64,000 nucleotides of DNA from Neolewinella lacunae. GTDB lineage: Bacteria > Bacteroidota > Bacteroidia > Chitinophagales > Saprospiraceae. The translations under genes and the position numbers were made by a program. The notes below the pieces were generated by a model. That model saw only the letters and a list, made by a program, of their open reading frames with translations, was not told the DNA's origin and made no database searches. Of the stretch, positions 45,660 through 52,791 are shown piece after piece. Location of the stretch: NCBI RefSeq assembly GCF_014349155.1, contig NZ_JACSIT010000100.1, positions 62,001-126,000 on the forward strand. Reading direction: 5' to 3'. Within the stretch, counting starts at the first letter, position 1. Each line of letters begins with the position of its first letter.

Positions 45660-45818
45660 ATGTGGGCATTGCGCTGCCCTTTGGGTGGGGAATTGGCAGG
45701 TTTTTATCGTCCGTTCCCGGAAGGCCATATCCTTTGTTTAGGTTTACTGCTATTTTTTCTGCTGGCCTTACTGCCGTGCTTCCTTGTAGCGTGGGGTAAG
45801 AGGTGGGAATATGCGTAG
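45660..45818 (+). CDS. Possible 52-residue single-span membrane protein
   Basis: A short open frame reads ALRCPLGGELAGFYRPFPEG, then a strongly hydrophobic helix (LCLGLLLFFLLALLPCFLVA), then a basic end GKRWEYA. The positive tail after the helix and the lack of any other gene in this 330-bp gap make it plausible. No family was recognised, and short hydrophobic frames can arise by chance. It would be co-directional with the metal-related genes on both sides. Confidence 0.4.
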   Translation: MWALRCPLGGELAGFYRPFPEGHILCLGLLLFFLLALLPCFLVAWGKRWEYA

Positions 45819-45929
45819 ACTGTAAATTACTGGGTCCGGGTTTTGCGTCTTCCGCATCCGCGCTGCCGGCGAGGCAGTAGCCTTAGGCGGAATTGCTCCG
45901 TCGTTTGATCATCATTAAATTTCTGGATT

Positions 45930-46841
45930 ATGTATGTGCGTAAATTGCTACTGGCAATGCTGGTTTTGCTATGCCCGGTAATGACCAAAGCCTGCGATGC
46001 TTGTGGCTGCGGAATTGGCGGTGGTGGCTTTGGCTTGCTTTCTCTGTACCGCAATAATTTTGTGGGCCTCAGTTACGGTGGCTTGCCCTTCCGGAGCAAG
46101 CTAACGAGTGGGGAGTATACGGGTACGGAAGACGTCTTTCATCTTCTGGAGTTGCAACTCCGCTACGAAATAATGCCGGGCTGGCGGGTGGATGCAGTGA
46201 TGCCCTACCGCCATAACGTACGGATTAGTCCGGACGGCGATGATACCCTGGAAGGCTTGGGCGATCTGCGCTTTGGAGTCAATTACGTCCTGGCGGACAA
46301 CCGGCCGCTGGGCCAGCAAGGGGGCTCCTGGTACTGGGAGGCGGGGCTGGTGCTGAGCGCGCCCACGGGAGCATACCAGGCGGACTTGCTGGACCAGCGC
46401 TATTTGCCCGACAATTTTAATCTGGGCCGCGGAGCGCTTGGCTACGGGTTACGATCGGCTTTGGTGCTTAACCACCAGCGGGTGGGCCTGAGCCTGAGCG
46501 GCCGGCACCTCCGCTACGCGAAGAGCGATGCCCACTACCGCTTCGGGGCGGAGACCAGCCTTTCGGCGCAGGTTTTCAGCCAATTCAGTTACGACCCCCA
46601 TTGGAAATTGATCCCTTTTGTGGGATTGAACTACGAGCGGACGGCGGCCAACGAAACCGTTGATGCCCTGCCCGTCCACGCCACCGGAGGCAAGGCCTTG
46701 CTGGCGGCGGCGGGCGTGAACGTCCGCTACGATGATTTTACCATCGGAGTGGTGGCCAGCCTTCCCTTAGCACAAGACTACGCGGAGGGGATGACGGAAC
46801 TAGGTTTCAGCCGGCAGATACAAATCCTTTATAATTTTTAA
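45930..46841 (+). CDS. Outer-membrane barrel protein with an N-terminal CDACGCG motif
   Basis: This 303-residue protein has a signal peptide ending near VMTKA. The mature start CDACGCGIGGGGFG contains three cysteines in a metal-binding-like arrangement. The rest is a beta-barrel with YRNNFVGLSYGGLPFR, WRVDAVMPYRHNVR, and the ending GFSRQIQILYNF. Similar Bacteroidota barrels lie beside MbnP genes. Its gene is 78 bp upstream of MbnP in the same direction, which suggests a role in moving a metal ion, probably copper, across the outer membrane. The role is inferred from context, not shown by a catalytic motif. Confidence 0.7.
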   Translation: MYVRKLLLAMLVLLCPVMTKACDACGCGIGGGGFGLLSLYRNNFVGLSYGGLPFRSKLTSGEYTGTEDVFHLLELQLRYEIMPGWRVDAVMPYRHNVRISPDGDDTLEGLGDLRFGVNYVLADNRPLGQQGGSWYWEAGLVLSAPTGAYQADLLDQRYLPDNFNLGRGALGYGLRSALVLNHQRVGLSLSGRHLRYAKSDAHYRFGAETSLSAQVFSQFSYDPHWKLIPFVGLNYERTAANETVDALPVHATGGKALLAAAGVNVRYDDFTIGVVASLPLAQDYAEGMTELGFSRQIQILYNF

Positions 46842-46851
46842 AACCATCTCT

Positions 46852-46869
46852 GCACCTGCGTCAGCGCCC
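46852..46869 (+). repeat. Dispersed motif copy 11 (spacer TCA)
   Basis: Half-sites intact with TCA between them. It lies 10 bp after the barrel gene stop and 50 bp before the MbnP start, in their direction. Confidence 0.8.
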
Positions 46870-46919
46870 AAAAAACGGCGCACGCTATTGCATTTTTTCA
46901 CCATTAATATTTTTTAACC

Positions 46920-47783
46920 ATGAAGACTTTCCCCATTTACGCCATGCTGGCCATGGCCCTGTTTACCTTCGCCGCCTGCGAAGACGACGATAACCTGCAA
47001 CCCGCCACCGTGGGTACTTTTGAAGTGGAATTCGAGCACGTAATGGGCCCGCAGGACAACCAACGGGCATTCAACCTAAGCGCAGTGGGCTCCACGGATT
47101 TCCCCTACACCAACGCCGCAAACCAACCTTACAACATCACCCTTTTGCGCTACTACGTAAGCGAAGTGGTGCTGGAAGGCCCCAACGGCGAACGTTTTGA
47201 AGACCCCATGAGCGTGAGCGCTACGGATGCCCAAGGCTATTACCTCATCGACGCGGCCAACCCCGGCAGCCTTACGTTTGACCTTGAGGATGTTCCTTCC
47301 GGGCAGTACAACAAAATCAGTTTCCTGCTCGGCGTTGACAGCACGGGCGTGCTCGAAGGTGCTGCGGGCGGTGTGCTTGATCCGGCAACGAGCGGGATGT
47401 TCTGGAGCTGGAACTCGGGCTACGTTGCCCTGAAGGTAGAAGGCCAAAGCCCCGTCAGTCCCGGCGGAGCGAGCGGTAATACCATCGTGCCGGCCAATGA
47501 AGATGGGATCGTTTTTCACCTCGGAGGCTGGAAAAACATCCCCAACACGCCCTTCCGCTACAACAACCAGCGGATCGTGCTTGATTTTGACACCAACGCC
47601 CGGGTGGGTGAAGGGCTGAGCCCCAGCGTACACCTGGAAATGGACGTTGCGACCTTGTTTGACGGACCGGAAACCAGCGTTGATTTTGCCAATGGTAACG
47701 TCAATATGCACCGCCCGGTAGACGCCACCCCGATGGCGAAAAACGCCGCAGCGACTTTCCGCTACGATCATATTCACCAGTAA
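46920..47783 (+). CDS. mbnP: MbnP-family copper-binding lipoprotein
   Basis: This 287-residue lipoprotein (lipobox FAAC, Cys20) matches MbnP throughout: VEFEHVMG, then ITLLRYYVSEVVL, then the hallmark SGMFWSWNSGYVALKVEG with Trp162 and Trp164, and the late VHLEMDVATLFDGP. In characterised members a tryptophan in this region is oxidised to kynurenine by the partner dihaem enzyme MbnH, which creates a copper-binding site. MbnH is encoded 160 bp downstream. The protein probably sits in the periplasm or at the outer membrane and scavenges copper. A strong terminator follows its stop codon. Confidence 0.88.
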   Translation: MKTFPIYAMLAMALFTFAACEDDDNLQPATVGTFEVEFEHVMGPQDNQRAFNLSAVGSTDFPYTNAANQPYNITLLRYYVSEVVLEGPNGERFEDPMSVSATDAQGYYLIDAANPGSLTFDLEDVPSGQYNKISFLLGVDSTGVLEGAAGGVLDPATSGMFWSWNSGYVALKVEGQSPVSPGGASGNTIVPANEDGIVFHLGGWKNIPNTPFRYNNQRIVLDFDTNARVGEGLSPSVHLEMDVATLFDGPETSVDFANGNVNMHRPVDATPMAKNAAATFRYDHIHQ

Positions 47784-47792
47784 ATAAGTGTA

Positions 47793-47830
47793 AACACCCG
47801 CCAGCGCGGCAATGCGTTGGCGGGTGTTTA
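47793..47830 (+). terminator. Terminator-type hairpin after mbnP
   Basis: AAACACCCGCCAGCGC pairs with GCGTTGGCGGGTGTTT across a 6-base loop (one G-T pair). The stem is 16 bp with a T/A-rich edge on both sides, so it can act in either direction. It may set mbnP and mbnH levels apart. Confidence 0.75.
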
Positions 47831-47886
47831 ATATGCCATTTTATTTCCTTTTTTACTGAACGAAATAAGCGGTTTCAATCAATGGT

Positions 47887-47912
47887 CCCTGAAAACGAAA
47901 CCGTTTTCGGGG
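47887..47912. promoter_or_regulatory. Palindrome in the mbnH leader
   Basis: CCCTGAAAACG pairs with CGTTTTCGGGG (one G-T pair) around AAAC. It lies 30 bp before the mbnH ATG and could be an operator or a leader hairpin. Confidence 0.4.
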
Positions 47913-47942
47913 ATTATTTCTACCTATTGAAAACCCAGCAAA

Positions 47943-48950
47943 ATGCGCCATCTTTTTCTTCCCCTCCTCCTGCTCTTCGCCCAGGGCTGCCAGCCCGAGC
48001 CAGTGGAAAGTACAGCGTCGTACACTTTCGTCGCTCCCCCGCATTTCCCGCCCCCAACCTACGATTTTGCGCGCAACCCGATAACGGAAGAAGGGTTCCG
48101 TCTGGGCAAGCGCCTGTTTGAAGACTTGCGCCTTTCGCGGGACGGTTCGGTAAGCTGCGCCAGCTGTCACCAACAGGCCGTAGCCTTTGCCGACCCCCAG
48201 CACCGGCTCAGCGTCGGGGTGGAGGAGCGGGTGGGCCTGCGGAACGCCCCGGGTTTGTTTAACCTGGCCTTCACAACGGAGTTTATGTGGGACGGCGGGA
48301 TTGCGCACCTGGATTTTGTGACGATTAACGCCATCACCGCTCCGTTCGAGATGGACGAAAGCCTGGAGAATGTGGTGCATAAACTCCGGGCCGACGCCAG
48401 CTATCGTACGGCCTTCGCGCGGGCTTTTGGAGAGGACACCATCACTTCTGGTCTGATGTTGCAGGCACTGAGTCAATACCAGGCCTTGTTGGTTTCGGAC
48501 CGCAGTAAGTACGACGACGTAGTATTGGGCCGCAACGGGGCGGCGTTTACGGCCGAGGAGCTGCGCGGAGAAGCGATTTTTAAACTCCGCTGCGCCAGTT
48601 GTCACGCCGGCCCCTTGTTTACGGACGGCACCTACCGCAATAATGGGCTGGACGGAGCAGGCGAACAAGACCTGGGCCGCAGCCTGATTACCGAAACGGA
48701 AGAAGACCGGGGGAAATTCCGGGTACCCACGCTGCGCAACGTCGGGCGCACCGCTCCTTACATGCACGACGGCCGCTTTTCCACCTTGGTCGAGGTATTA
48801 GAGCATTACCGTACGGGGGTGATTACCTCCCCAACCCTTGACCCCGCACTGGAAAACGGTATTACGCTTAGTGCGCAGGAGGTAGCCGATGTGCTGGCCT
48901 TCCTGGAAACCCTGACGGACTGGCCATTTTTGCAGGACCCGCGCTTTTAG
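47943..48950 (+). CDS. mbnH: Dihaem peroxidase-like enzyme MbnH
   Basis: This 335-residue lipoprotein (FAQGC, Cys16) has two haem c sites, CASCH at 72-76 and at 217-221. The fold is that of bacterial cytochrome c peroxidases and MauG, with PTLRNVGRTAPYMHDGRFSTL and late VADVLAFLETLTD. Next to an MbnP gene, the better reading is MbnH, which oxidises a tryptophan of MbnP rather than detoxifying peroxide. The haems would be attached by the CcmE/CcmF system encoded at 6954-10257. A plain cytochrome c peroxidase remains possible. A palindrome precedes the ATG. Confidence 0.85.
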   Translation: MRHLFLPLLLLFAQGCQPEPVESTASYTFVAPPHFPPPTYDFARNPITEEGFRLGKRLFEDLRLSRDGSVSCASCHQQAVAFADPQHRLSVGVEERVGLRNAPGLFNLAFTTEFMWDGGIAHLDFVTINAITAPFEMDESLENVVHKLRADASYRTAFARAFGEDTITSGLMLQALSQYQALLVSDRSKYDDVVLGRNGAAFTAEELRGEAIFKLRCASCHAGPLFTDGTYRNNGLDGAGEQDLGRSLITETEEDRGKFRVPTLRNVGRTAPYMHDGRFSTLVEVLEHYRTGVITSPTLDPALENGITLSAQEVADVLAFLETLTDWPFLQDPRF

Positions 48951-48972
48951 CTTCGTTTAAAGCGCCCCACGC

Positions 48973-50388
48973 CTACCCCTTCAAATAAGCTTTAACCCCG
49001 TAGCTTGCCAATACCCCTTCGCCCGTAGCGGCAGCCACCTGGGCGATGGCCCCCTCGCGGACGTCGCCAGCGGCGAAGATGCCGGGGATGGAAGTCTGGG
49101 CCAGGCCCTGTGTAGCAATAAAGCCCCGCTCGTTGAGATCCAGCAAGTCTTTAAATGGCTGGGTGTTGGGGAGCAGCCCGATGAAAACGAAGGCGCCGTC
49201 GGCCTCGATCAGTTTTTCTTTGCCCGTAGCATTGTCTTTCACTTCCAGGCCCTTGAATTTGCCCGCCTTGTCGGAAACAAAACGGACGGGCGTAGTATCC
49301 AGGTAAGTCGCGATTTTGTCCTGCATCCCCGCTAGCTTCTCGGTGTAGATCGAATCCGCCGAAAAGGCTTCGGAGCGGTGGACCAAGTGGACTTTTTTGG
49401 TAAAGCCCGCCAGGAAAATACCTTCCTCGAGGGCGGAGTTGCCGCCGCCGATGACGATGATTTCCCGGTCGCGGTAAAAAGCTCCGTCGCAGGTAGCGCA
49501 GAAGTGGACGCCGGAGCCGATCAGCTCCTGTTCCCCGGGAATGCCGAGCATCCGGTAAGTGGAGCCTGTGGCAATGACGATGCTGCGGCCCTGGTAGGCA
49601 TCGCCTTTGGTCCGCACCGTGAAGCAGTGTTCCCCGGGCTCGATGCCCGTCACTTCCACGCCCGTGATGATCTCCGCCCCGTAGGTTCTGGCTTGTTCTT
49701 CCATTTTGTCCATCAGGTCGGGGCCGGAGATGTTGGTGAAGCCTGGGTAGTTCTCGATTTTTTCCGTCAGCCAGGCGTTACCGCCGATGTTTTTCTTTTC
49801 GAGGATCAGGCTATCGAAACGGTCGCGCTGGGCGTAGATGGCCGTGGTGAGTCCGGCTGCGCCACCGCCGATGATGATGACGTCGTAGCTTTTCTGGGGT
49901 TTTTCCTCGTCGAGTTTGAGCAGCTGGCGGAGGGTGTCGTTATCGGGATTGGTGTGGGGCTGGCCATCAATGAGGATGGTGGGGATGATGCGTTTGCCCT
50001 TGTTGATTTTCTCGACCAGCTCGGCGGCCCATTCGTGTTGGTCCACCTCGATGTACTGGAAGCGGACCTGGGCATCCCGCAGGTAGCGTTTGGCGCGGCG
50101 GCAATCGGGGCACCAGTCGGCGCCGTACATGACGACAACTCCGGTGGGGTTGATGCCCAGAATTTCGTCCAACGCCGCATTATCGGGGTTGGTGTAGGAT
50201 TTCCCGTGGAGGGTCAGGGTGGGGATGATGCGTTTGCCGCTGTTGATCTTTTCGACCAAGGCGGTGGCTTTTTTATCGAGATCGACGTCGATGAACTGGT
50301 AGTCGATGCCGTGCTGGTCCAGGTAAGCTTTGGCGCGGCGGCAGTCGGGGCACCAGTCGGCACCGTAGAGTTTCAGTTGGTCTGGCAT
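48973..50388 (-). CDS. Fusion of two glutaredoxin-like domains and thioredoxin reductase
   Basis: This 471-residue chain has two near-duplicate glutaredoxin-type domains (about 1-82 and 83-160), each with a CPDC redox site (13-16 and 93-96) and an IIPT cis-Pro segment. A complete thioredoxin reductase follows. It has the FAD loop VIIIGGGAAGLTTAIYA near 170, the active-site pair CATC (297-300), the NADPH loop VIGGGNSALEEGIFLAG, and the late FAAGDVREGAIAQVAAATGEG. Electrons would flow from NADPH through FAD and CATC to the attached domains. The tandem pair on the N terminus is unusual. It is convergent with mbnH. Partners are not known. Confidence 0.92.
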   Translation of the reverse strand: MPDQLKLYGADWCPDCRRAKAYLDQHGIDYQFIDVDLDKKATALVEKINSGKRIIPTLTLHGKSYTNPDNAALDEILGINPTGVVVMYGADWCPDCRRAKRYLRDAQVRFQYIEVDQHEWAAELVEKINKGKRIIPTILIDGQPHTNPDNDTLRQLLKLDEEKPQKSYDVIIIGGGAAGLTTAIYAQRDRFDSLILEKKNIGGNAWLTEKIENYPGFTNISGPDLMDKMEEQARTYGAEIITGVEVTGIEPGEHCFTVRTKGDAYQGRSIVIATGSTYRMLGIPGEQELIGSGVHFCATCDGAFYRDREIIVIGGGNSALEEGIFLAGFTKKVHLVHRSEAFSADSIYTEKLAGMQDKIATYLDTTPVRFVSDKAGKFKGLEVKDNATGKEKLIEADGAFVFIGLLPNTQPFKDLLDLNERGFIATQGLAQTSIPGIFAAGDVREGAIAQVAAATGEGVLASYGVKAYLKG

Positions 50389-50437
50389 GATGATGTTGTA
50401 GGTGGACTTAATTTTGGTTAGTCGGTAAAAGCGGTGC

Positions 50438-51832
50438 TCAGGGGCAATCGAGGTAGATGCGGGCGGCGTTGGCCATTGCCTCTGTCCTCACTTTGCACCT
50501 GCGTTGAGCGCCCAAAACCTGATCATGTTCCATCCGGGCCCGGATGTTCCCGTTGGTGAGCACGTCGTAAAGTAACACGTATTTCCCGGTCGGGGGTTGG
50601 TCCTGGAGGTCCTGTACCGTCGGCGTTGTGCTTTGCGGGGCCCCCGAAACGGGGTGGATGCGGCGGTAATAATCAAAGGCGGGTTCCGAACTGTAATGCA
50701 ACAGCGGGCGGTAGCCGGGGTCGAAGGTCGTGACCAACCAGCGGGCGTCGGAGAAGGAAAGGGGCGAAGTGTAGTGGCGCGACACATTGGAGCCTCCGAG
50801 GACGATCAGCCAGCCCAACAGCAGTCCGTAGCGCGCCAAACTCGGGATCTTTTGCTCCGCAAAAACCCGCTGGCTACTGATGGCGGCCAGCCACCACCAG
50901 CCGGGCAGGGTGAAGAGCAGCAGCCGGGTAATAAGGCTGTACTGCCCCTGGGTGGAGGCGGCCAGCACCAGCAGCACGGGCCAGAACAACAGCGCCGCTG
51001 CGGTGGGGCGTAACGCCAGGCCCGCCAGCGCCAGCGCGGTCCCCACACCAATGCTCCAGGCCGTGAAGCCAAAGGCCAGTTTGGGCAGTTCCACCAGCAG
51101 CCAGAGCGCTCGCAGCCAGTCGAAACCCGCCGTGCCGGGCAGTGGGAAAAAGTATTGCTCGTGGTAGTTGGCCAGTTGGACGTCGTTGACGGAAGGGCGC
51201 AGCAGCACCAGGTACAAGACCACAAAACTCAGCAGCCAAAGGCCCGAAACCAGCAGCCAGCCCAGTCGGCCTTCCTTGGCGAACAGGCGGGTGCCCCCCA
51301 CGGCCGCCAAAACGAAGGCGGCGGGCAAGGACCACCACACGGCCACCGCCCCGGCCACCACCCAAAGCCAGTGGGGCCGTGGGTAGCGCAATCCGCCGGC
51401 CAGCAACAGCGCCGCAATGCCCAGGTCCAGAGCGTAGGGTTTTACCTCCCCCACGTAGCGCAAAACGGTGGGATTGACGAAGAGCAGGGCCAACACGAGC
51501 AGCGTCCAATCCCCCAGCCGCAGCGTCCGGCTGCCCAGCACCAAGCCCACAATGCCCAGCACCCCGCCCAGCAAAGCAGGCAGGCGGAGGGACCGCTCGC
51601 CGTAACCGAAGAGCTCGCCGCAGGCTTTGGCCAGCACGAGGTACAGCGGCGGCGCGTACTGGGCGTGGTCCAGGGGCGTGAAGAGCTCGCCGAAGGAGCG
51701 ATCGTAGAGGTTGCGCACCAGATTGGCCTCATCGATGAACAGCGGCCGGCCCGCCCACCAGTTGATCAGCCAAAGGGCCAGCCCCGCTAGGAGCAACAGC
51801 GCGTAGGCGAGATTGCGGTAGGTTTGGTCCAT
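50438..51832 (-). CDS. GT39/ArnT-like polyprenyl-sugar transferase
   Basis: This 464-residue protein with about eleven membrane helices starts with a helix followed by PLFIDEANLVRNLYDRSFGELF. That first-loop Asp-Glu pair is typical of GT39/ArnT/PMT transferases that use lipid-linked sugars. Later AQYAPPLYLVLAKACGELFG is also family-like. The C-terminal soluble tail contains VLGAQRRCKVR, which is encoded by dispersed-motif copy 12. Donor and acceptor are unknown. The TACATTTG box four bases before the ATG implies an almost leaderless message. Confidence 0.8.
   Translation of the reverse strand: MDQTYRNLAYALLLLAGLALWLINWWAGRPLFIDEANLVRNLYDRSFGELFTPLDHAQYAPPLYLVLAKACGELFGYGERSLRLPALLGGVLGIVGLVLGSRTLRLGDWTLLVLALLFVNPTVLRYVGEVKPYALDLGIAALLLAGGLRYPRPHWLWVVAGAVAVWWSLPAAFVLAAVGGTRLFAKEGRLGWLLVSGLWLLSFVVLYLVLLRPSVNDVQLANYHEQYFFPLPGTAGFDWLRALWLLVELPKLAFGFTAWSIGVGTALALAGLALRPTAAALLFWPVLLVLAASTQGQYSLITRLLLFTLPGWWWLAAISSQRVFAEQKIPSLARYGLLLGWLIVLGGSNVSRHYTSPLSFSDARWLVTTFDPGYRPLLHYSSEPAFDYYRRIHPVSGAPQSTTPTVQDLQDQPPTGKYVLLYDVLTNGNIRARMEHDQVLGAQRRCKVRTEAMANAARIYLDCP
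50495..50513 (+). repeat. Dispersed motif copy 12 (spacer TTGA)
   Basis: The only copy with four bases between the half-sites. It lies inside the last 30 codons of the GT39-like gene and points into the gene against its transcription. It is preceded by CTTT. Confidence 0.75.
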
Positions 51833-51836
51833 CGCT

Positions 51837-51844
51837 CAAATGTA
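51837..51844 (-). promoter_or_regulatory. -7 box abutting the GT39-like start codon
   Basis: The minus strand reads TACATTTG, an exact TAnnTTTG, ending four bases before the ATG. With the usual start distance the transcript would begin at or next to the ATG. Confidence 0.65.
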
Positions 51845-51958
51845 GCGTGAAATTTTTTTCGCACCACATCGATTTGAAAACCAGGATTTTGGGTGGCGGC
51901 GGAGAAATTTTTCTACTTTTTCCGGGCACTTTTCTTGCAAGGATGCGATGGATGACCC

Positions 51959-51966
51959 TATATTTG
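51959..51966 (+). promoter_or_regulatory. -7 box of the tRNA-Gly gene
   Basis: TATATTTG is an exact TAnnTTTG. TTG at 51935-51937 stands 21 bp upstream as a possible -33 box. The mature tRNA begins 43 bp downstream. Confidence 0.65.
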
Positions 51967-52009
51967 CATCGCTTTAGCAATAAGGCAATTGGCTGAGCAG
52001 CCAGCAGAC

Positions 52010-52082
52010 GCGGATTTAGCTCAGTTGGTAGAGCGCAACCTTGCCAAGGTTGAGGTCGCAGGTTCGAATCTTGTAATCCGCT
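52010..52082 (+). tRNA. tRNA-Gly (GCC)
   Basis: A 73-base cloverleaf: acceptor GCGGATT with AATCCGC, D arm GCTC/GAGC, anticodon arm CAACC-TTGCCAA-GGTTG with anticodon GCC, and T arm GCAGG-TTCGAAT-CTTGT including G-T pairs. The discriminator base is T and CCA is not encoded. A hairpin follows 11 bp downstream. The last 15 bases and that hairpin are duplicated 139 bp further on. Confidence 0.95.
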
Positions 52083-52133
52083 CTAATCGCGAAAAGGGCC
52101 GTCTCCGAAAGGGGACGGCCCTTCTGCGTTGTG
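52068..52133 (+). repeat. 66-bp direct repeat, first copy (tRNA 3' end plus hairpin)
   Basis: It starts in the T loop of tRNA-Gly and runs through the acceptor end and the hairpin of 52094-52123. An identical second copy is at 52207-52272. Confidence 0.95.
52094..52123 (+). terminator. Terminator-like hairpin after tRNA-Gly
   Basis: AAGGGCCGTCTCC pairs with GGGGACGGCCCTT around GAAA. The stem is strong, but only TT follows it. A second identical hairpin is at 52233-52262. Confidence 0.7.
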
Positions 52134-52206
52134 TGCAAAAGGAAGGATTTCCCCCCGGTCGCGTTGGTTCGAACCCAGAGCGCAGCGATCACGACCAGCG
52201 GGAGTC

Positions 52207-52272
52207 ATCTTGTAATCCGCTCTAATCGCGAAAAGGGCCGTCTCCGAAAGGGGACGGCCCTTCTGCGTTGTG
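52207..52272 (+). repeat. 66-bp direct repeat, second copy
   Basis: Identical to 52068-52133. The sequence before it is not a tRNA body but includes GGTTCGAACCC at about 52165-52175, which looks like the remains of another T arm. This could mark an old integration or a decayed tandem tRNA. Confidence 0.95.
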
Positions 52273-52291
52273 CTCCGTTGGTTTTTTTGGG

Positions 52292-52337
52292 CCCATGGAG
52301 TTGCATGGAGTAAGGCATGGAGTTGCTTGGAGTTTTG
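52292..52337 (+). repeat. CATGGAG repeat copy A
   Basis: CCCATGGAGTTGCATGGAGT is followed by GCATGGAGTTGCTTGGAGTT, so the element is itself a tandem of two similar halves. It is preceded by a T-run. Confidence 0.8.
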
Positions 52338-52341
52338 GCAG

Positions 52342-52635
52342 GGTATTGTCGCGGCTTTAGCCCGACCTAGGGACTTTAGCTCGTGGAGCTGACCTCTGGT
52401 CGGTAGGTGGTCTGGCTGAAGCCGCGACAATACCTGAGGCGACCTCTGGTCGGTAGCTGGTCGGGCTGAAGCCGCGACAATACCTGGGGCGGCCTTTGGG
52501 CAGTAAGTGGTCGGGCTGAAGCCGCGACAATACCTGGGGCGGCCTTTGGGCAGTAGGTGGTCGGGCTGAAGCCGCGACAATACCTGGGGCGGCCTTTGGG
52601 CAGTAGGTGGTCGGGCTGAAGCCGCGACAATACCT
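52342..52635. repeat. 50-bp tandem array with an inverted leading half-copy
   Basis: Five units begin every 50 bp (phase points 52401, 52451, 52501, 52551 and 52601). All share GCTGAAGCCGCGACAATACC, and the last three are almost identical. A reverse-complement copy of that segment at 52342-52367 could pair with the first unit. The minus strand is open in all three frames. At its right end the last unit runs into dispersed-motif copy 13 through the shared bases CTGGGGCG. Confidence 0.92.
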
Positions 52636-52654
52636 GGGGCGCGGCCGCAGGTGC
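52636..52654 (-). repeat. Dispersed motif copy 13 (spacer GCC)
   Basis: Exact consensus joined without a break to the end of the 50-bp array. It faces left, toward the tRNA and the GT39-like gene. Confidence 0.88.
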
Positions 52655-52695
52655 GGGGAAAAGTGAAGGAGCAATGGAGAATACCCAGCACTATA

Positions 52696-52734
52696 AACTA
52701 CTGAACTACTGAACTACTGAACTACTGAACTACC
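52696..52734. repeat. 8-bp microsatellite AACTACTG
   Basis: Four perfect units of AACTACTG and a partial fifth. It lies about 60 bp beyond the stop of the propeller lipoprotein gene (minus strand). Confidence 0.85.
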
Positions 52735-52791
52735 AAAGCCCACAGCGACCAACTCGCAAAGCAGTGACCCAACGAAAGAAAAGGTACGCAC

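Noticed and set aside
52083-52691. Minus-strand frames reading IVAASARPPTAQRPPQVL-type repeats
   Set aside because: The 50-bp DNA array is open in all three frames, so no one frame is favoured as a gene.
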